Assembly (NCBI RefSeq): GCF_015560805.1
Contig: NZ_JADMSO010000004.1
Location: forward strand, 1 to 64,000
Direction of reading: 5' to 3'
DNA: 64,000 nucleotides
Source of the DNA: Mediterraneibacter glycyrrhizinilyticus
GTDB taxonomy: Bacteria; Bacillota; Clostridia; Lachnospirales; Lachnospiraceae
Positions 1 through 8,800 of this stretch are shown in pieces. Positions within the stretch are counted from its first letter, which is position 1. Every line of letters begins with the position of its first letter. The translations under genes were made by a program, and so were the position numbers. A model generated the notes under the pieces. It saw nothing but the letters and a program-made list of their open reading frames with translations. It had not been told where the DNA came from and searched no databases.

Positions 1-1
1 T

Positions 2-75
2 GGCGGAATAGCTCAGTTGGCTAGAGCACACGGTTCATACCCGTGGTGTCGCTGGTTCAAATCCAGTTTCCGCTA
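2..75 (+). tRNA. tRNA-Met (anticodon CAT)
   Basis: A full cloverleaf can be drawn: acceptor GGCGGAA pairs with TTCCGCT with one G-T pair, the D arm is GCTC/GAGC, and the anticodon stem CACGG/CCGTG encloses TTCATAC, so the anticodon is CAT. The T arm is CTGG/CCAG around TTCAAAT. The discriminator is A and CCA is not encoded. The anticodon stem lacks the three G-C pairs of initiator tRNA, so this is an elongator tRNA. An Ile2 (lysidine-modified CAT) identity cannot be fully excluded. Confidence 0.93.
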
Positions 76-83
76 TTGAGAGA

Positions 84-109
84 AAAGTCCATGGTCATGG
101 GCTTTTTTT
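84..109 (+). terminator. Rho-independent terminator after tRNA-Met
   Basis: AAGTCCATG and CATGGGCTT form a short stem around GT, followed directly by a T run. It closes the tRNA transcript. Confidence 0.85.
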
Positions 110-236
110 GTGCTTTAATGGAAAATACGATTGTTTTTCGTTTCCTGATATGCAGGAGAAGATCTTAGGGGAAGTTGTTTAAAAAAAGAGGATATGGTAA
201 TATAATATAGAATGATCGTCAAGGGAAGTGATAACA

Positions 237-1313
237 ATGAGCGGTAATGTATTAGAAATTATGCATAAAAACAGAAGAGTGGCAAAAATTGATATGTCCG
301 GAAGATGTAAGATATATTATAAAAGTTTTATGCCGTATAATTTGTATCTTGAAGAAGAAGAGGACATTGATACACTTGTAAATAATATTACAAATTTTTA
401 TTATTGGTGTGCAACCAGAGTGCTGACCTTGGATCGAAAATATGCAAAAGAAATTCTAAATAGTATTGGAATGCAGCAGGCAGTGACGGACAGGGACAGA
501 GCAAAAATAGCGTTGTCATATAGGTGCGCATCTTTGACGGATGTATTCTGGGTGCGCAATAAAGGGGAAAAAATATCATTTGAAGAAATTAATTTGTATG
601 AGAATCATTTGGAGAATATCTTTATAGATATTGCACTACGAGGTAAACAATATACCGTAGATAATGAAAATCTTGCAAAAGATTTGTCTACAAATGGAGT
701 ATTTCCGAAAGCCTGGAAAAGAACGGGCAAAGGATTTTCATTATTAAAAGATGGCGGACAGGATGCAGTAGAAAGAGAATTGCTTGCAAGCAGAATATGT
801 CAATGCTTTAAAGTGAATCAAGTGATCTACGATAGAGGGGAATTTGATCATGAGCCTGTAACAATCAGTAAGAATATAACTTCTCAAGAGGTTTCTATTA
901 TATCTATGGAAGCATTTGCAATATATGGACAGAATCATGAAAAGAATATAAAAAAATATATCTTGGCACTGGATAGATATAATTATTATATGATGAATAT
1001 CGTTGATTATCTCATTGGAAATACGGATCGACATTGGGGCAACTGGGGAGTATTAGTCAACAATGTAAATAATAAACCAATATCTCTGCATCCGTTAATG
1101 GATTTTAATCAATCTTTTCAAATGTATGATATACTGGATGGGGCGAATTGTCAGACTTGTTTTGATGAGAGAATGAATCAGAAACAAGCTGCATTACAGG
1201 CTGTTGAACGGGTTGGTTTGAACCAGATCTGTGGTATAGAAGACGAATGGTTTCAATATTTCCCGGAATATATGGAGATGTTTAAAAAGAGATTAGATAT
1301 TTTGAAGCGCTAG
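237..1313 (+). CDS. HipA-like kinase-domain protein, orphan
   Basis: The 358-residue product has a kinase-like C-terminal half resembling the HipA/CtkA group of atypical Ser/Thr kinases. Visible marks are a glycine-rich KRTGKGFSLLKDG stretch, the catalytic-loop motif IGNTDRHWGNWG with Asp about residue 264, and a DFN metal-binding motif about residue 289. The N-terminal 150 residues match nothing I recognise. ATG at 237 is preferred over the GTG nine bases earlier because AAGGGAAG sits at normal spacing. No HipB-like antitoxin gene is adjacent. The gene is clearly more AT-rich than its neighbours and lies directly behind a tRNA gene, which suggests horizontal acquisition. Substrate and role as a toxin are unproven. 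Confidence 0.7.
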   Translation: MSGNVLEIMHKNRRVAKIDMSGRCKIYYKSFMPYNLYLEEEEDIDTLVNNITNFYYWCATRVLTLDRKYAKEILNSIGMQQAVTDRDRAKIALSYRCASLTDVFWVRNKGEKISFEEINLYENHLENIFIDIALRGKQYTVDNENLAKDLSTNGVFPKAWKRTGKGFSLLKDGGQDAVERELLASRICQCFKVNQVIYDRGEFDHEPVTISKNITSQEVSIISMEAFAIYGQNHEKNIKKYILALDRYNYYMMNIVDYLIGNTDRHWGNWGVLVNNVNNKPISLHPLMDFNQSFQMYDILDGANCQTCFDERMNQKQAALQAVERVGLNQICGIEDEWFQYFPEYMEMFKKRLDILKR

Positions 1314-1328
1314 CGTCGGTGTACAAGG
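1313..1328 (+). repeat. Palindromic repeat family 2, half-site copy
   Basis: GCGTCGGTGTACAAGG begins on the last base of the kinase stop codon. The same core occurs at 33443 and 61284, where it is one arm of a long hairpin, and in related form at 26635. Here no matching right arm is evident. It is followed by short tandem CAATATTGG units at about 1331-1355. Confidence 0.6.
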
Positions 1329-1441
1329 AACAATATTGGCGCAATATTGGCACAATACAGAAATTTTCTTGCATCTTCCAAAGAAATCCAATAAAATAAA
1401 AGAAAATGATCAAGCAGATCGGACATAGGAGGAAGAAGTCT

Positions 1442-2500
1442 ATGAAACAAAAGGTTGTGGCACTTTTGACAGCGGCAGTGCTTGCAGCTGGCGGCGGCAT
1501 CGTAGGAGGTTTGAATGTACAGGCAGCTCAGTGGCATCAGGATGGATATGGCTGGTGGCTTCAGGAAGACGGCGGCGCAGGCTATGCGGTAAATGGCTGG
1601 AGACAGGTGGACGGAAGCTGGTATTATTTTGGCGGCAGCGGTTACATGCTGACCGGCTGGCAGAATCTGGGCGGAACCTGGTATTACATGTATGACAATG
1701 GTGTGATGGCTGCGAATACATGGATCGGCAATTATTATCTTGGAGCAAGCGGAGCGATGGTGACGAACACATGGATCGGTGATTATTATGTCGGCGGAGA
1801 CGGCGCGTGGATCCCGGGATATGGAAGCAGTCAGTGGATCCGGAATGGACGCGGCTGGTGGTATCGCCATGCGGACGGCGGCTATACAACGAACGGCTGG
1901 GAAATGATCGACGGTCAATGGTATTATTTTAACGAGGCCGGTTATATGCTGACCGGCTGGCAGATGATCAACGGTTACTGGTATTTTATGTATGACAGCG
2001 GCGTGATGGCGTCAGGCACTTGGGTTGGTAACTATTATCTGTATGACAATGGTGTGATGGCGACGAATACATGGATCGGCGGTTATTATGTCGGTGCGGA
2101 CGGCTGCTGGGTAAGCGATGATTCAGCGTTAAAAGAGCAGGAAGTCTGGGCGCTGGTCAACGAAGCCCGCTCGGCAAACGGACTGGAAGCGCTGCAGTAT
2201 GATTATACATTGGCAGAGGCGGCAGGAAAACGTGCGGAGGAGCTGGTGAGCAACCTTTCGCATAACAGACCGGATGGAAGTGTGTGCTTTACGGTTCTGG
2301 AAGAATATGGGATCCGGTACTGGATGGCAGGTGAAAATATTGCGGCGGGACAAACCAGTGCAGAAAGTGTAATGAACGGATGGCTCAACAGCCCGGGACA
2401 TTATATGAATATTATGGGGGATTATTCTCATATCGGCGTCGGTCATTATACAGACGCTTATGGAACGGAATATTGGGTTCAGCTTTTCATTACAAAATAA
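1442..2500 (+). CDS. Secreted choline-binding-repeat protein with CAP domain
   Basis: A 352-residue exported protein. Residues 1-30 form a signal peptide with a KQK basic start, a hydrophobic core and cleavage near VQAA. Residues 31-225 consist of aromatic repeats of the choline-binding/cell-wall-binding type (GWxxxxGxWYY pattern). They are arranged as two similar blocks, each starting with a GWW motif, which points to an internal duplication. From about 230 to the end is a CAP (SCP/PR1, CysR-like) domain with SHNRPDG, GENIAAG and NSPGHYMNIM motifs. The start follows AGGAGGAAG at good spacing. Expected location is the cell surface, bound to teichoic acid or glycan. The role of bacterial CAP domains is poorly known. 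Confidence 0.88.
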   Translation: MKQKVVALLTAAVLAAGGGIVGGLNVQAAQWHQDGYGWWLQEDGGAGYAVNGWRQVDGSWYYFGGSGYMLTGWQNLGGTWYYMYDNGVMAANTWIGNYYLGASGAMVTNTWIGDYYVGGDGAWIPGYGSSQWIRNGRGWWYRHADGGYTTNGWEMIDGQWYYFNEAGYMLTGWQMINGYWYFMYDSGVMASGTWVGNYYLYDNGVMATNTWIGGYYVGADGCWVSDDSALKEQEVWALVNEARSANGLEALQYDYTLAEAAGKRAEELVSNLSHNRPDGSVCFTVLEEYGIRYWMAGENIAAGQTSAESVMNGWLNSPGHYMNIMGDYSHIGVGHYTDAYGTEYWVQLFITK

Positions 2501-2530
2501 TCTTTGGAAAATCCAATAGAAAAGAAATGG

Positions 2531-2567
2531 AATGTCCGAAATGTAAAAAACTTGCATTTCGGACATT
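2531..2567 (+). terminator. Perfect 13-bp hairpin after the CAP gene
   Basis: AATGTCCGAAATG and CATTTCGGACATT form a perfect stem around an 11-base loop. The following bases are TTTGTTG, a weak U tract, so termination is likely but may be inefficient. Confidence 0.6.
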
Positions 2568-2600
2568 TGTTGCAAAAACATAATACGGAGGAAAAAACAG

Positions 2601-3179
2601 ATGAACAAAAAATCGGGATTTGTGCTGCGCATGGTGGCGGGATTGTACCTTTCCTATCTGGGGATCGCATTATTTTCACAGGCGATGAGAGATAAACCGA
2701 GTGATTATATGATGAAAGCCGTGATCGCGGTGATCTTCCTGGGAGTGGGAGTGTGGTATACGATACGGAATATCCGGGCACTTTATCAGTTGACAATGGG
2801 GGATTCCGGTGATAAGCATAAAAAAGATGCGAGTGGAGAGACCGGCAGCAAAAAGGAATTTGCAAAACCACAGCACGATAAGACAAAGTTTCGGACTGCG
2901 CCGATGCCGGTGCTCCGGGAGGACGCAGGGAAAAGTCTGGCGGAAACAGATCTGCACACAGCGGATCTGAAAGAAGATAAAGAAACGGACGATTCGGAGA
3001 TAAAAGATCCGGGAGATCAGGAAACAGAAGAAATATCAAAAGATGAAACACAGAAAAATGAAACACAAAAAAATGAAACGGCAAGAGAAGAGGATGCGAA
3101 TGTGATCGAACTGGATCTTGCACAGGAAGAAGAAAACGGAAAATCAGAAGAACTTGAAAATGATTATGAGGAGAAATAA
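2601..3179 (+). CDS. Membrane protein with long acidic tail, unknown function
   Basis: A 192-residue protein. Two hydrophobic segments (about residues 8-25 and 38-56) form a hairpin in the membrane, followed by about 120 residues of highly charged, low-complexity sequence rich in Glu, Asp and Lys with repeated KNETQ units. No family is recognised. The start has AATACGGAGGAAAAAAC upstream. The gene ends one base before the ispF start codon region, so the two are probably co-transcribed. The acidic tail resembles that of the 114-residue protein at 18625-18969 in composition only. Confidence 0.75.
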   Translation: MNKKSGFVLRMVAGLYLSYLGIALFSQAMRDKPSDYMMKAVIAVIFLGVGVWYTIRNIRALYQLTMGDSGDKHKKDASGETGSKKEFAKPQHDKTKFRTAPMPVLREDAGKSLAETDLHTADLKEDKETDDSEIKDPGDQETEEISKDETQKNETQKNETAREEDANVIELDLAQEEENGKSEELENDYEEK

Positions 3180-3181
3180 AA

Positions 3182-3721
3182 ATGCGTGTTGGAATGGGAT
3201 ATGACGTTCATAAATTGACAGAGAACAGGGAACTGATCCTTGGCGGAGTAAAAATACCGTATGAAAAAGGTCTTCTAGGACATTCGGACGCGGACGTATT
3301 GCTTCATGCGATCATGGATGCATTGCTCGGCGCGGCTGCGCTTGGTGATATCGGAAGACATTTTCCGGATACGGATCCGCAGTACAAAGGGATCTCCAGT
3401 ATCCGGCTTCTGGAACATGTGGCGGCACTGCTGGATGAGAACCATTTTATTGTGGAAAATATCGATGCAACGATCATCGCCCAGCGTCCGAAGATGCTTC
3501 CGCATATTCCTGCAATGCGGGAAAATATAGCGAAAGCGCTGCATATCGAATTGGAGCAGATCAACGTCAAAGCAACAACGGAGGAAGGACTGGGATTTAC
3601 CGGAAGCGGTGAGGGAATCTCCTCACAGGCAATCTGCCTGTTGGAAAAAGCGACCAATTACAGCAGCTATGATGTGACGCCGGGGCAGGGATGCGGCGGA
3701 TGTACAGGCTGTCAGGCATAG
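3182..3721 (+). CDS. ispF: 2-C-methyl-D-erythritol 2,4-cyclodiphosphate synthase with Cys-rich tail
   Basis: IspF converts CDP-methylerythritol 2-phosphate to the cyclodiphosphate in the MEP isoprenoid pathway. Family signatures are present: GYDVHKL with the metal-binding Asp and His at the N-terminus, [12 protein letters not shown], the [12 protein letters not shown] loop, and the [16 protein letters not shown] segment near the C-terminus. The usual protein is about 157 residues; this one has 179. The extra C-terminal part ends in [13 protein letters not shown], giving three closely spaced cysteines. The frame is continuous and the stop clear, so this is a real extension and not a read-through artefact. 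Confidence 0.95.
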   Translation: MRVGMGYDVHKLTENRELILGGVKIPYEKGLLGHSDADVLLHAIMDALLGAAALGDIGRHFPDTDPQYKGISSIRLLEHVAALLDENHFIVENIDATIIAQRPKMLPHIPAMRENIAKALHIELEQINVKATTEEGLGFTGSGEGISSQAICLLEKATNYSSYDVTPGQGCGGCTGCQA

Positions 3722-3779
3722 AAAATTTCAATGTATCGGGTCAGTTATTGCAGAAGATCAAAGAAAAGAGGACGAACAG

Positions 3780-5015
3780 ATGGAAGTACGGCTGTTGAAA
3801 CAGCAGGAACACGGGAAAACCCGCTTGCTCTGGGAAAAAGTTTTTCAGGAAGACAGTAAAGCATTTTTAGATTATTATTATTTTTTCAAAACCCGTGAAA
3901 ATAGTGTTTATGTGGTGGAAGAAGATGAGGAAATCCGCTCGATGCTACATTTGAATCCTTTTTTGATCCAGGTAGGAGAGGGGCAGTTTGACGTCAGGTA
4001 TATCATCGCAGTGGCGACTGAGGAATCTTACCGGAAACGGGGATATATGGGGATGCTCCTGCGAAAAGCGATGCAGGCGATGTATCAGGAAAAACAGCCG
4101 TTTACTTTTTTGATGCCGGCAGCGGAAGCAATCTATACGCCATATGATTTCCGGTTCGTATACGATCAAAATGTATGGAAATATACGGTTGTGGAAAAGC
4201 AGGAACAAAAGTCTCTTCCTGTATCCGAAGCAGGGATCGGCGACGGAGCGGATCTGGCGGCATTCTTTATGGAGTATTTTTCCGAACGGTTTCAGATCTA
4301 TGCGGTGCGGGATGAACAGTATTATCAGACGATGCTGTTTGAGCAGCAGAGCGAGAATGGCGGGATCGCGATACTGAAGCGGTCAGAAAAAATCGTCGGT
4401 TGTTTTTTATATGGCGACGAGGATGGTCTTGAGATCAGAGAACCGCTTTATCTGAAAGAATATGAAACGGAATTCTGGGCGGCAGTGGGTAAGGTGTGTG
4501 AAAAGCACGGGCAAAAAGAGGCGCTTGTCTATGCCGGGATTTCCGAAGAAGAAAAAATCGGGACGGTTGAATTTCAGAAGCAGAAACCGACGATCATGGT
4601 CCGGATTCTGCACCTGGAAAGTCTGCTGCGGTTATTGAAAACAAAAGCAGGCGAACAGATCGATTGCTCTTTTGCAGTGCTGGATTCTATTTTGACGCAG
4701 AACAGCCGTGTGTGGAAACTGCAAAGCTCTCCGATCGGGGAAAGCGAAGAGGGGGAAGAAGCGGTGAAAGAGGCGGATGTGGCGAAAGAGGTTGAAAAGC
4801 AACGATTGAGTGACTGCGAAACGAAGATTTACGTCCGGGAGACAGAAGATTCGGAGGGCGTACTTTCGATCGCGGCGCTGACCAGTCTTTTGTTTGGTTA
4901 TAAAAGCGTGGAAGAAGTCGCCGAAGAACCGGATGTATTTTTGAGTGAGCGATTGAAAGGTGAATTGAAGAAGATACAGCCGTTCGATAAAATTTATCTG
5001 AATGAGATTGTATAA
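3780..5015 (+). CDS. Eis-like GNAT N-acetyltransferase
   Basis: A 411-residue protein with an N-terminal GNAT fold. The acetyl-CoA binding motif A is seen as VATEESYRKRGYMGMLLRKAM about residues 78-98. A second GNAT-like half and a C-terminal segment around SIAALTSLLFGYKSVEEV resemble the SCP2-like domain of Eis-type acetyltransferases. The acceptor substrate is unknown; members act on aminoglycosides, peptides or proteins. It stands between ispF and the Cys T-box. A run of Glu/Lys-rich sequence about residues 320-345 looks like a linker. Confidence 0.75.
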   Translation: MEVRLLKQQEHGKTRLLWEKVFQEDSKAFLDYYYFFKTRENSVYVVEEDEEIRSMLHLNPFLIQVGEGQFDVRYIIAVATEESYRKRGYMGMLLRKAMQAMYQEKQPFTFLMPAAEAIYTPYDFRFVYDQNVWKYTVVEKQEQKSLPVSEAGIGDGADLAAFFMEYFSERFQIYAVRDEQYYQTMLFEQQSENGGIAILKRSEKIVGCFLYGDEDGLEIREPLYLKEYETEFWAAVGKVCEKHGQKEALVYAGISEEEKIGTVEFQKQKPTIMVRILHLESLLRLLKTKAGEQIDCSFAVLDSILTQNSRVWKLQSSPIGESEEGEEAVKEADVAKEVEKQRLSDCETKIYVRETEDSEGVLSIAALTSLLFGYKSVEEVAEEPDVFLSERLKGELKKIQPFDKIYLNEIV

Positions 5016-5043
5016 AAGAGTACGAATACAAAAGGAAAACAGG

Positions 5044-5072
5044 TTGACAAAATATGTTTTTTTGCATAATAT
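5044..5072 (+). promoter_or_regulatory. Sigma-A promoter of the Cys T-box operon
   Basis: TTGACA at 5044-5049 and TAATAT at 5067-5072 are separated by 17 bases, and the T-box leader starts shortly after. Confidence 0.8.
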
Positions 5073-5092
5073 AGAACGCAGATAGGTAAAAA

Positions 5093-5378
5093 GCAGAGAA
5101 CGAAAAGAGTAGCAGCGGCAGAAACTTTCCAGAGAGAGACGGTCACCGGCTGAGAGCGGTCTTAAGCGGAGCGGTTGTGAAGTGCATTCGGGAGCTGACT
5201 TTGTGAGAGCAGAATAAAAACGATCCGAAACAGCAAAGGGTCAAAAAGTCCTGCTGCCAGCAAAGTACGTTTGGCGGACGTTACACGCCGTGAGTGAAAG
5301 GATTGTTTTAATTCTTTTAATAGAGTGGAACCGCGGATAAACTTCGTCTCTTAGTCTGAGACGGAGTTTTCTTTTTTA
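5093..5378 (+). promoter_or_regulatory. T-box leader, Cys-specific
   Basis: A class I T-box riboswitch. The T-box core TGGAACCGCG is at 5326-5335. The predicted specifier in GAAG-TGC-ATTCGG is TGC (5183-5185), a Cys codon, which fits the downstream cysE and cysS. The terminator stem AACTTCGTCTC/GAGACGGAGTTTT is at 5340-5370, followed by a T run, and competes with the antiterminator formed with the T-box. Uncharged tRNA-Cys should allow read-through. The leader fills the gene-free stretch between the GNAT gene and cysE. Confidence 0.93.
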
Positions 5379-5387
5379 GGAGGAAGC

Positions 5388-6095
5388 ATGGGAATTATAT
5401 CTTATATCAAAGAAGAGATTCAAGTAGTCCGGGAGCGGGATCCGGCGATCAAATCGAATATGGAAGTGTTGCTGTATCCCAGCTTCAAGGTGATTCTCCA
5501 CTATCGGATCGCCCATAAGCTGTATCTGAAAAAACACTATTTCCTGGCGAGATGGATTTCCCAGAGAGGCGTGAGAAAGACGGGGATCGAGATCCATCCG
5601 GGAGCGACGATCGGCAAGGGGCTTTTTATCGATCACGGAAGCGGTGTGATCATCGGAGAAACCGCAATTTTGGGAGACAATGTTACTCTGTATCAGGGCG
5701 TGACATTGGGCGGAACCGGAAAAGAACAGGGAAAGCGTCATCCGACTTTGAAAGACAATGTGATGGTCAGCGCCGGAGCCAAGATTCTCGGCTCTTTTAC
5801 GATTGGGGAAAATTCCAAGATCGGAGCCGGGGCTGTCGTGCTGGAAGAAGTGCCGCCGAACTGTACGGTAGTCGGAGTGCCGGGACGGATCGTTCGCAGA
5901 GACGATAAGAAAGTGCCGCAAGCGGATATGGATCAGGTGCATCTGCCGGATCCGATGTTGAATGATATCAAAGAGTTGCAGATTGCGAACTTCCAGCTGC
6001 ATGAAGAACTTCTGGAAATGGAAAGCCGTCTGAAATGTATGCACTGTAAAGATGCGAAATGTTCCGCAAAAGAACGGGAATATAAGGCGGATTAA
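5388..6095 (+). CDS. cysE: Serine O-acetyltransferase
   Basis: CysE makes O-acetylserine from serine and acetyl-CoA, the first step of cysteine synthesis. The 235-residue protein has a short N-terminal helical domain and a left-handed beta-helix of hexapeptide repeats from about residue 60 to 165. The typical [21 protein letters not shown] segment and the VVGVPGRIV end are present. The C-terminal tail holds a CMHCKDAKC cysteine cluster. AGGAGG sits eight bases before the ATG, directly after the T-box terminator. As first gene of the Cys-responsive operon it is co-regulated with cysS. Confidence 0.95.
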   Translation: MGIISYIKEEIQVVRERDPAIKSNMEVLLYPSFKVILHYRIAHKLYLKKHYFLARWISQRGVRKTGIEIHPGATIGKGLFIDHGSGVIIGETAILGDNVTLYQGVTLGGTGKEQGKRHPTLKDNVMVSAGAKILGSFTIGENSKIGAGAVVLEEVPPNCTVVGVPGRIVRRDDKKVPQADMDQVHLPDPMLNDIKELQIANFQLHEELLEMESRLKCMHCKDAKCSAKEREYKAD

Positions 6096-6142
6096 AAATA
6101 CAAAGTAAAAAGGGAAAGTGAAAATAGAAAGGAGCACAGGAT

Positions 6143-7549
6143 ATGAAATTATATAATACAATGTCCAAACAGAAAGAAGAATTTGTACCGTTGGAGGAAG
6201 GAAAAGTCCGTATGTATGTATGCGGACCGACCGTATATAACTATATCCACATCGGAAATGCGCGTCCGATGATCGTATTTGATACGGTGAGGAGATATTT
6301 TGAATACAAAGGATATGATGTGAACTATGTATCCAACTTTACCGATGTGGATGACAAGATCATCAAAAAAGCAAATGAAGAGGGCGTGACGGCGGAAGAG
6401 ATTTCCAAGCGTTATATTGCGGAATGCAAAAAAGATATGGCGGATATGAACGTGCTTCCGGCGACGACACATCCGCTGGCGACAGAGGAGATCGGCGGAA
6501 TGATCGAGCTGATCGGCACACTGATCGAAAAGGGATACGCGTATGCAAAGAACGGAACGGTCTATTTCCGTACAAGACAGTTCAAAGATTACGGAAAACT
6601 GTCTCATAAGAACTTAGATGATCTTCGTTCCGGAAATCGCGCGCTTCTCGTCAGCGGTGAGGACGAAAAAGAAGATCCGCTTGATTTCGTGCTTTGGAAA
6701 CCGAAAAAAGAGGGAGAGCCGGCGTGGGAATCCCCGTGGGGCGAGGGGCGTCCGGGATGGCATATCGAATGCTCCGAGATGTCCAAGAAATATTTGGGTG
6801 AGCAGATCGATATCCATGCAGGCGGAGAGGATCTGATCTTCCCGCATCATGAAAATGAGATCGCCCAGAGTGAGGCTGCCAACGGAAAAGAATTTTCAAA
6901 ATATTGGATGCATAACGGATTTTTGAACATCGATAACCGAAAGATGTCCAAATCGCTCGGTAATTTCTTTACGGTAAGGGAGATCGGAGAAAAATACGAT
7001 CTTCAGGTGCTCCGTTTCTTTATGCTCAGCGCACATTACAGAAGTCCGCTGAATTTCAGCGCGGAACTGATGGAAGCGGCAAAGAATGGTCTGGATCGTA
7101 TCGTGACGGCAACAGACAATTTACGGTTCCTGCTTGGAAAAGCATCTGTGGATACGTTGACGGAAGAAGAACAGGCACAGATGGAAAAGGCGCAGGGATT
7201 TGTGAAGAATTTTGAAAATGCGATGGAAGACGATTTTAATACGGCGGATGCGGTTGCGGCGATCTTCGACTTGGTGAAACATGCAAATACAACGGCAAGT
7301 GCCGAAAGTTCCAAAGCATATCTGCAGGGTGTGCTGGATCTGATCGTGAAATTGTCGGATGTGCTCGGGATCATCACGGAGCGGAAAGAGGATCTGCTGG
7401 ATGCGGATATTGAAGCGTTGATCGCAGAACGTCAGGCGGCGAGAAAAGAGCGCAATTTTGCCCGTGCCGATGAAATCCGCGACGAACTGCTTGCCAAAGG
7501 GATCATTTTGGAAGATACTAGAGAAGGTGTGAAATGGAAAAGAGCGTAA
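6143..7549 (+). CDS. cysS: Cysteinyl-tRNA synthetase
   Basis: This class I synthetase charges tRNA-Cys. At 468 residues it is of usual length. The N-terminal zinc Cys in [19 protein letters not shown] includes the HIGH-type HIGN motif. WHIECSEMS and the [11 protein letters not shown] zinc site follow, then RKMSKSLGN as the KMSKS loop near residue 270. The C-terminal DALR and helical domains are intact. It is the second gene of the Cys T-box operon and overlaps the next gene by 16 bases. Confidence 0.97.
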   Translation: MKLYNTMSKQKEEFVPLEEGKVRMYVCGPTVYNYIHIGNARPMIVFDTVRRYFEYKGYDVNYVSNFTDVDDKIIKKANEEGVTAEEISKRYIAECKKDMADMNVLPATTHPLATEEIGGMIELIGTLIEKGYAYAKNGTVYFRTRQFKDYGKLSHKNLDDLRSGNRALLVSGEDEKEDPLDFVLWKPKKEGEPAWESPWGEGRPGWHIECSEMSKKYLGEQIDIHAGGEDLIFPHHENEIAQSEAANGKEFSKYWMHNGFLNIDNRKMSKSLGNFFTVREIGEKYDLQVLRFFMLSAHYRSPLNFSAELMEAAKNGLDRIVTATDNLRFLLGKASVDTLTEEEQAQMEKAQGFVKNFENAMEDDFNTADAVAAIFDLVKHANTTASAESSKAYLQGVLDLIVKLSDVLGIITERKEDLLDADIEALIAERQAARKERNFARADEIRDELLAKGIILEDTREGVKWKRA

Positions 7550-8001
7550 CAACGGATTTTCATGAGTATATCCGGGAGGCTTTGGAACTTCCGGATATGG
7601 GAGCGGAAGTATATTCTCCGCTTGTACTTGCCTATATCGGAGACTGCGTGTTCGACCTGGTCATCAAGAGTATGGTGATCAGCAAAGGAAATAAACAGGT
7701 GCAGAAACTTCACGAAGAGACGAGCAAATATGTGCAGGCGTCTGCACAGTCCGCGATGATGCGTGCGATGCAGCCGTATTTGACAGAGGAAGAACATGCG
7801 GTATACCGCAGGGGACGTAATACAAGATCGGTATCTCCGGCGAAGAATCAGTCGATCACAGATTACCGCAGAGCGACCGGGTTTGAAGCGCTGATCGGGC
7901 ACTTGTATTTAAAGCGGGAGTATGACCGGTTGATGGAACTTGTGAAGATCGGACTGGACAGTCTGGAGGATCATGAAAAAATAAATAAAAAGAGTGAATA
8001 A
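7534..8001 (+). CDS. mrnC: Mini-ribonuclease 3
   Basis: MrnC is an RNase III-like dimeric endonuclease without a dsRNA-binding domain that matures 23S rRNA ends. The 155-residue length fits. The catalytic motif [11 protein letters not shown] places the key Asp at about residue 37, and the second acidic helix around [13 protein letters not shown] is present. The start lies inside the end of cysS, suggesting translational coupling. The order cysS-mrnC-rlmB-sigH is the one known from Bacillus. Confidence 0.93.
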   Translation: MEKSVTTDFHEYIREALELPDMGAEVYSPLVLAYIGDCVFDLVIKSMVISKGNKQVQKLHEETSKYVQASAQSAMMRAMQPYLTEEEHAVYRRGRNTRSVSPAKNQSITDYRRATGFEALIGHLYLKREYDRLMELVKIGLDSLEDHEKINKKSE

Positions 8002-8017
8002 AAGGAGCGGGAAGAAC

Positions 8018-8800
8018 GTGCAGAAAAATGAAATGAATGAAGAGTGTGCGGTTCAGGATGAACGGATGCATACACTGGTGATCGAGGGAAGAAATGCGGT
8101 TTTGGAAGCGTTTCGTTCCGGGAAGCCGATCGATAAAGTGTTTGTGTTGGACGGTTGTCAGGACGGACCGGTCCGTACGATCGTAAGAGAGGCGAAAAAA
8201 CATGATACGATCCTGAATTTTGTCGGAAAGGACCGGCTGAATCAGATTTCACAGACAGGACGGCATCAGGGCGTGATCGCTTATGCGGCGGCATACGATT
8301 ATGCGACCGTGGAAGATATGCTTGCATTGGCTAAAGAACGAGGGGAAGATCCGTTTCTTGTACTGCTGGATAATATTGAGGATCCACATAATCTAGGAGC
8401 GATCATCCGGACGGCGAATCTCGCCGGAGCGCACGGCGTGATCATACCGAAACGCCGGGCAGTAGGTTTGACGGCGACCGTGGCGAAAACCTCGGCGGGG
8501 GCGCTCAATTATACGCCGGTGGCGAAAGTGACCAATCTGGCAAAAACGATGGAAGAACTGAAAGAAAAAGGACTCTGGTTTGTCTGTGCGGATATGGGCG
8601 GAGAATCCATGTACCGCCTGAACCTGACCGGACCGATCGGGCTTGTGATCGGAAATGAGGGAGAGGGCGTCGGGCGCCTTGTAAAAGAAAAATGTGATTT
8701 TGTTGCGAGCATTCCGATGAAAGGGCAGATCGATTCGCTGAACGCATCGGTTGCGGCGGGAGTTCTTGCATATGAGATTGTAAGGCAGAGGATGTCATAA
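8018..8800 (+). CDS. rlmB: 23S rRNA (guanosine-2'-O-)-methyltransferase, SpoU family
   Basis: A TrmH/SpoU-type RNA methyltransferase of about 260 residues. The N-terminal RNA-binding part is VIEGRNAVLEAFRSG. The catalytic SPOUT domain has motif 1 NIEDPHNLGAIIRTANLAG, motif 2 GLVIGNEGEGV and motif 3 ASIPMKGQIDSLNASVAAG. The GTG at 8018 is chosen as start because AAAGGAGCG lies at good spacing; an upstream GTG at 7994 overlapping mrnC is possible. The exact target nucleotide, G2251 in E. coli RlmB, is assumed from the family. Confidence 0.92.
   Translation: MQKNEMNEECAVQDERMHTLVIEGRNAVLEAFRSGKPIDKVFVLDGCQDGPVRTIVREAKKHDTILNFVGKDRLNQISQTGRHQGVIAYAAAYDYATVEDMLALAKERGEDPFLVLLDNIEDPHNLGAIIRTANLAGAHGVIIPKRRAVGLTATVAKTSAGALNYTPVAKVTNLAKTMEELKEKGLWFVCADMGGESMYRLNLTGPIGLVIGNEGEGVGRLVKEKCDFVASIPMKGQIDSLNASVAAGVLAYEIVRQRMS

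Noticed and set aside
1331-1357. Tandem CAATATTGG units as a CRISPR-like or iteron array
   Set aside because: There are only two full units and a partial one, with no spacers.
1310-1918. Long frame on the minus strand over the choline-binding repeats
   Set aside because: It is a shadow of the repetitive coding sequence on the plus strand and has no start signals.
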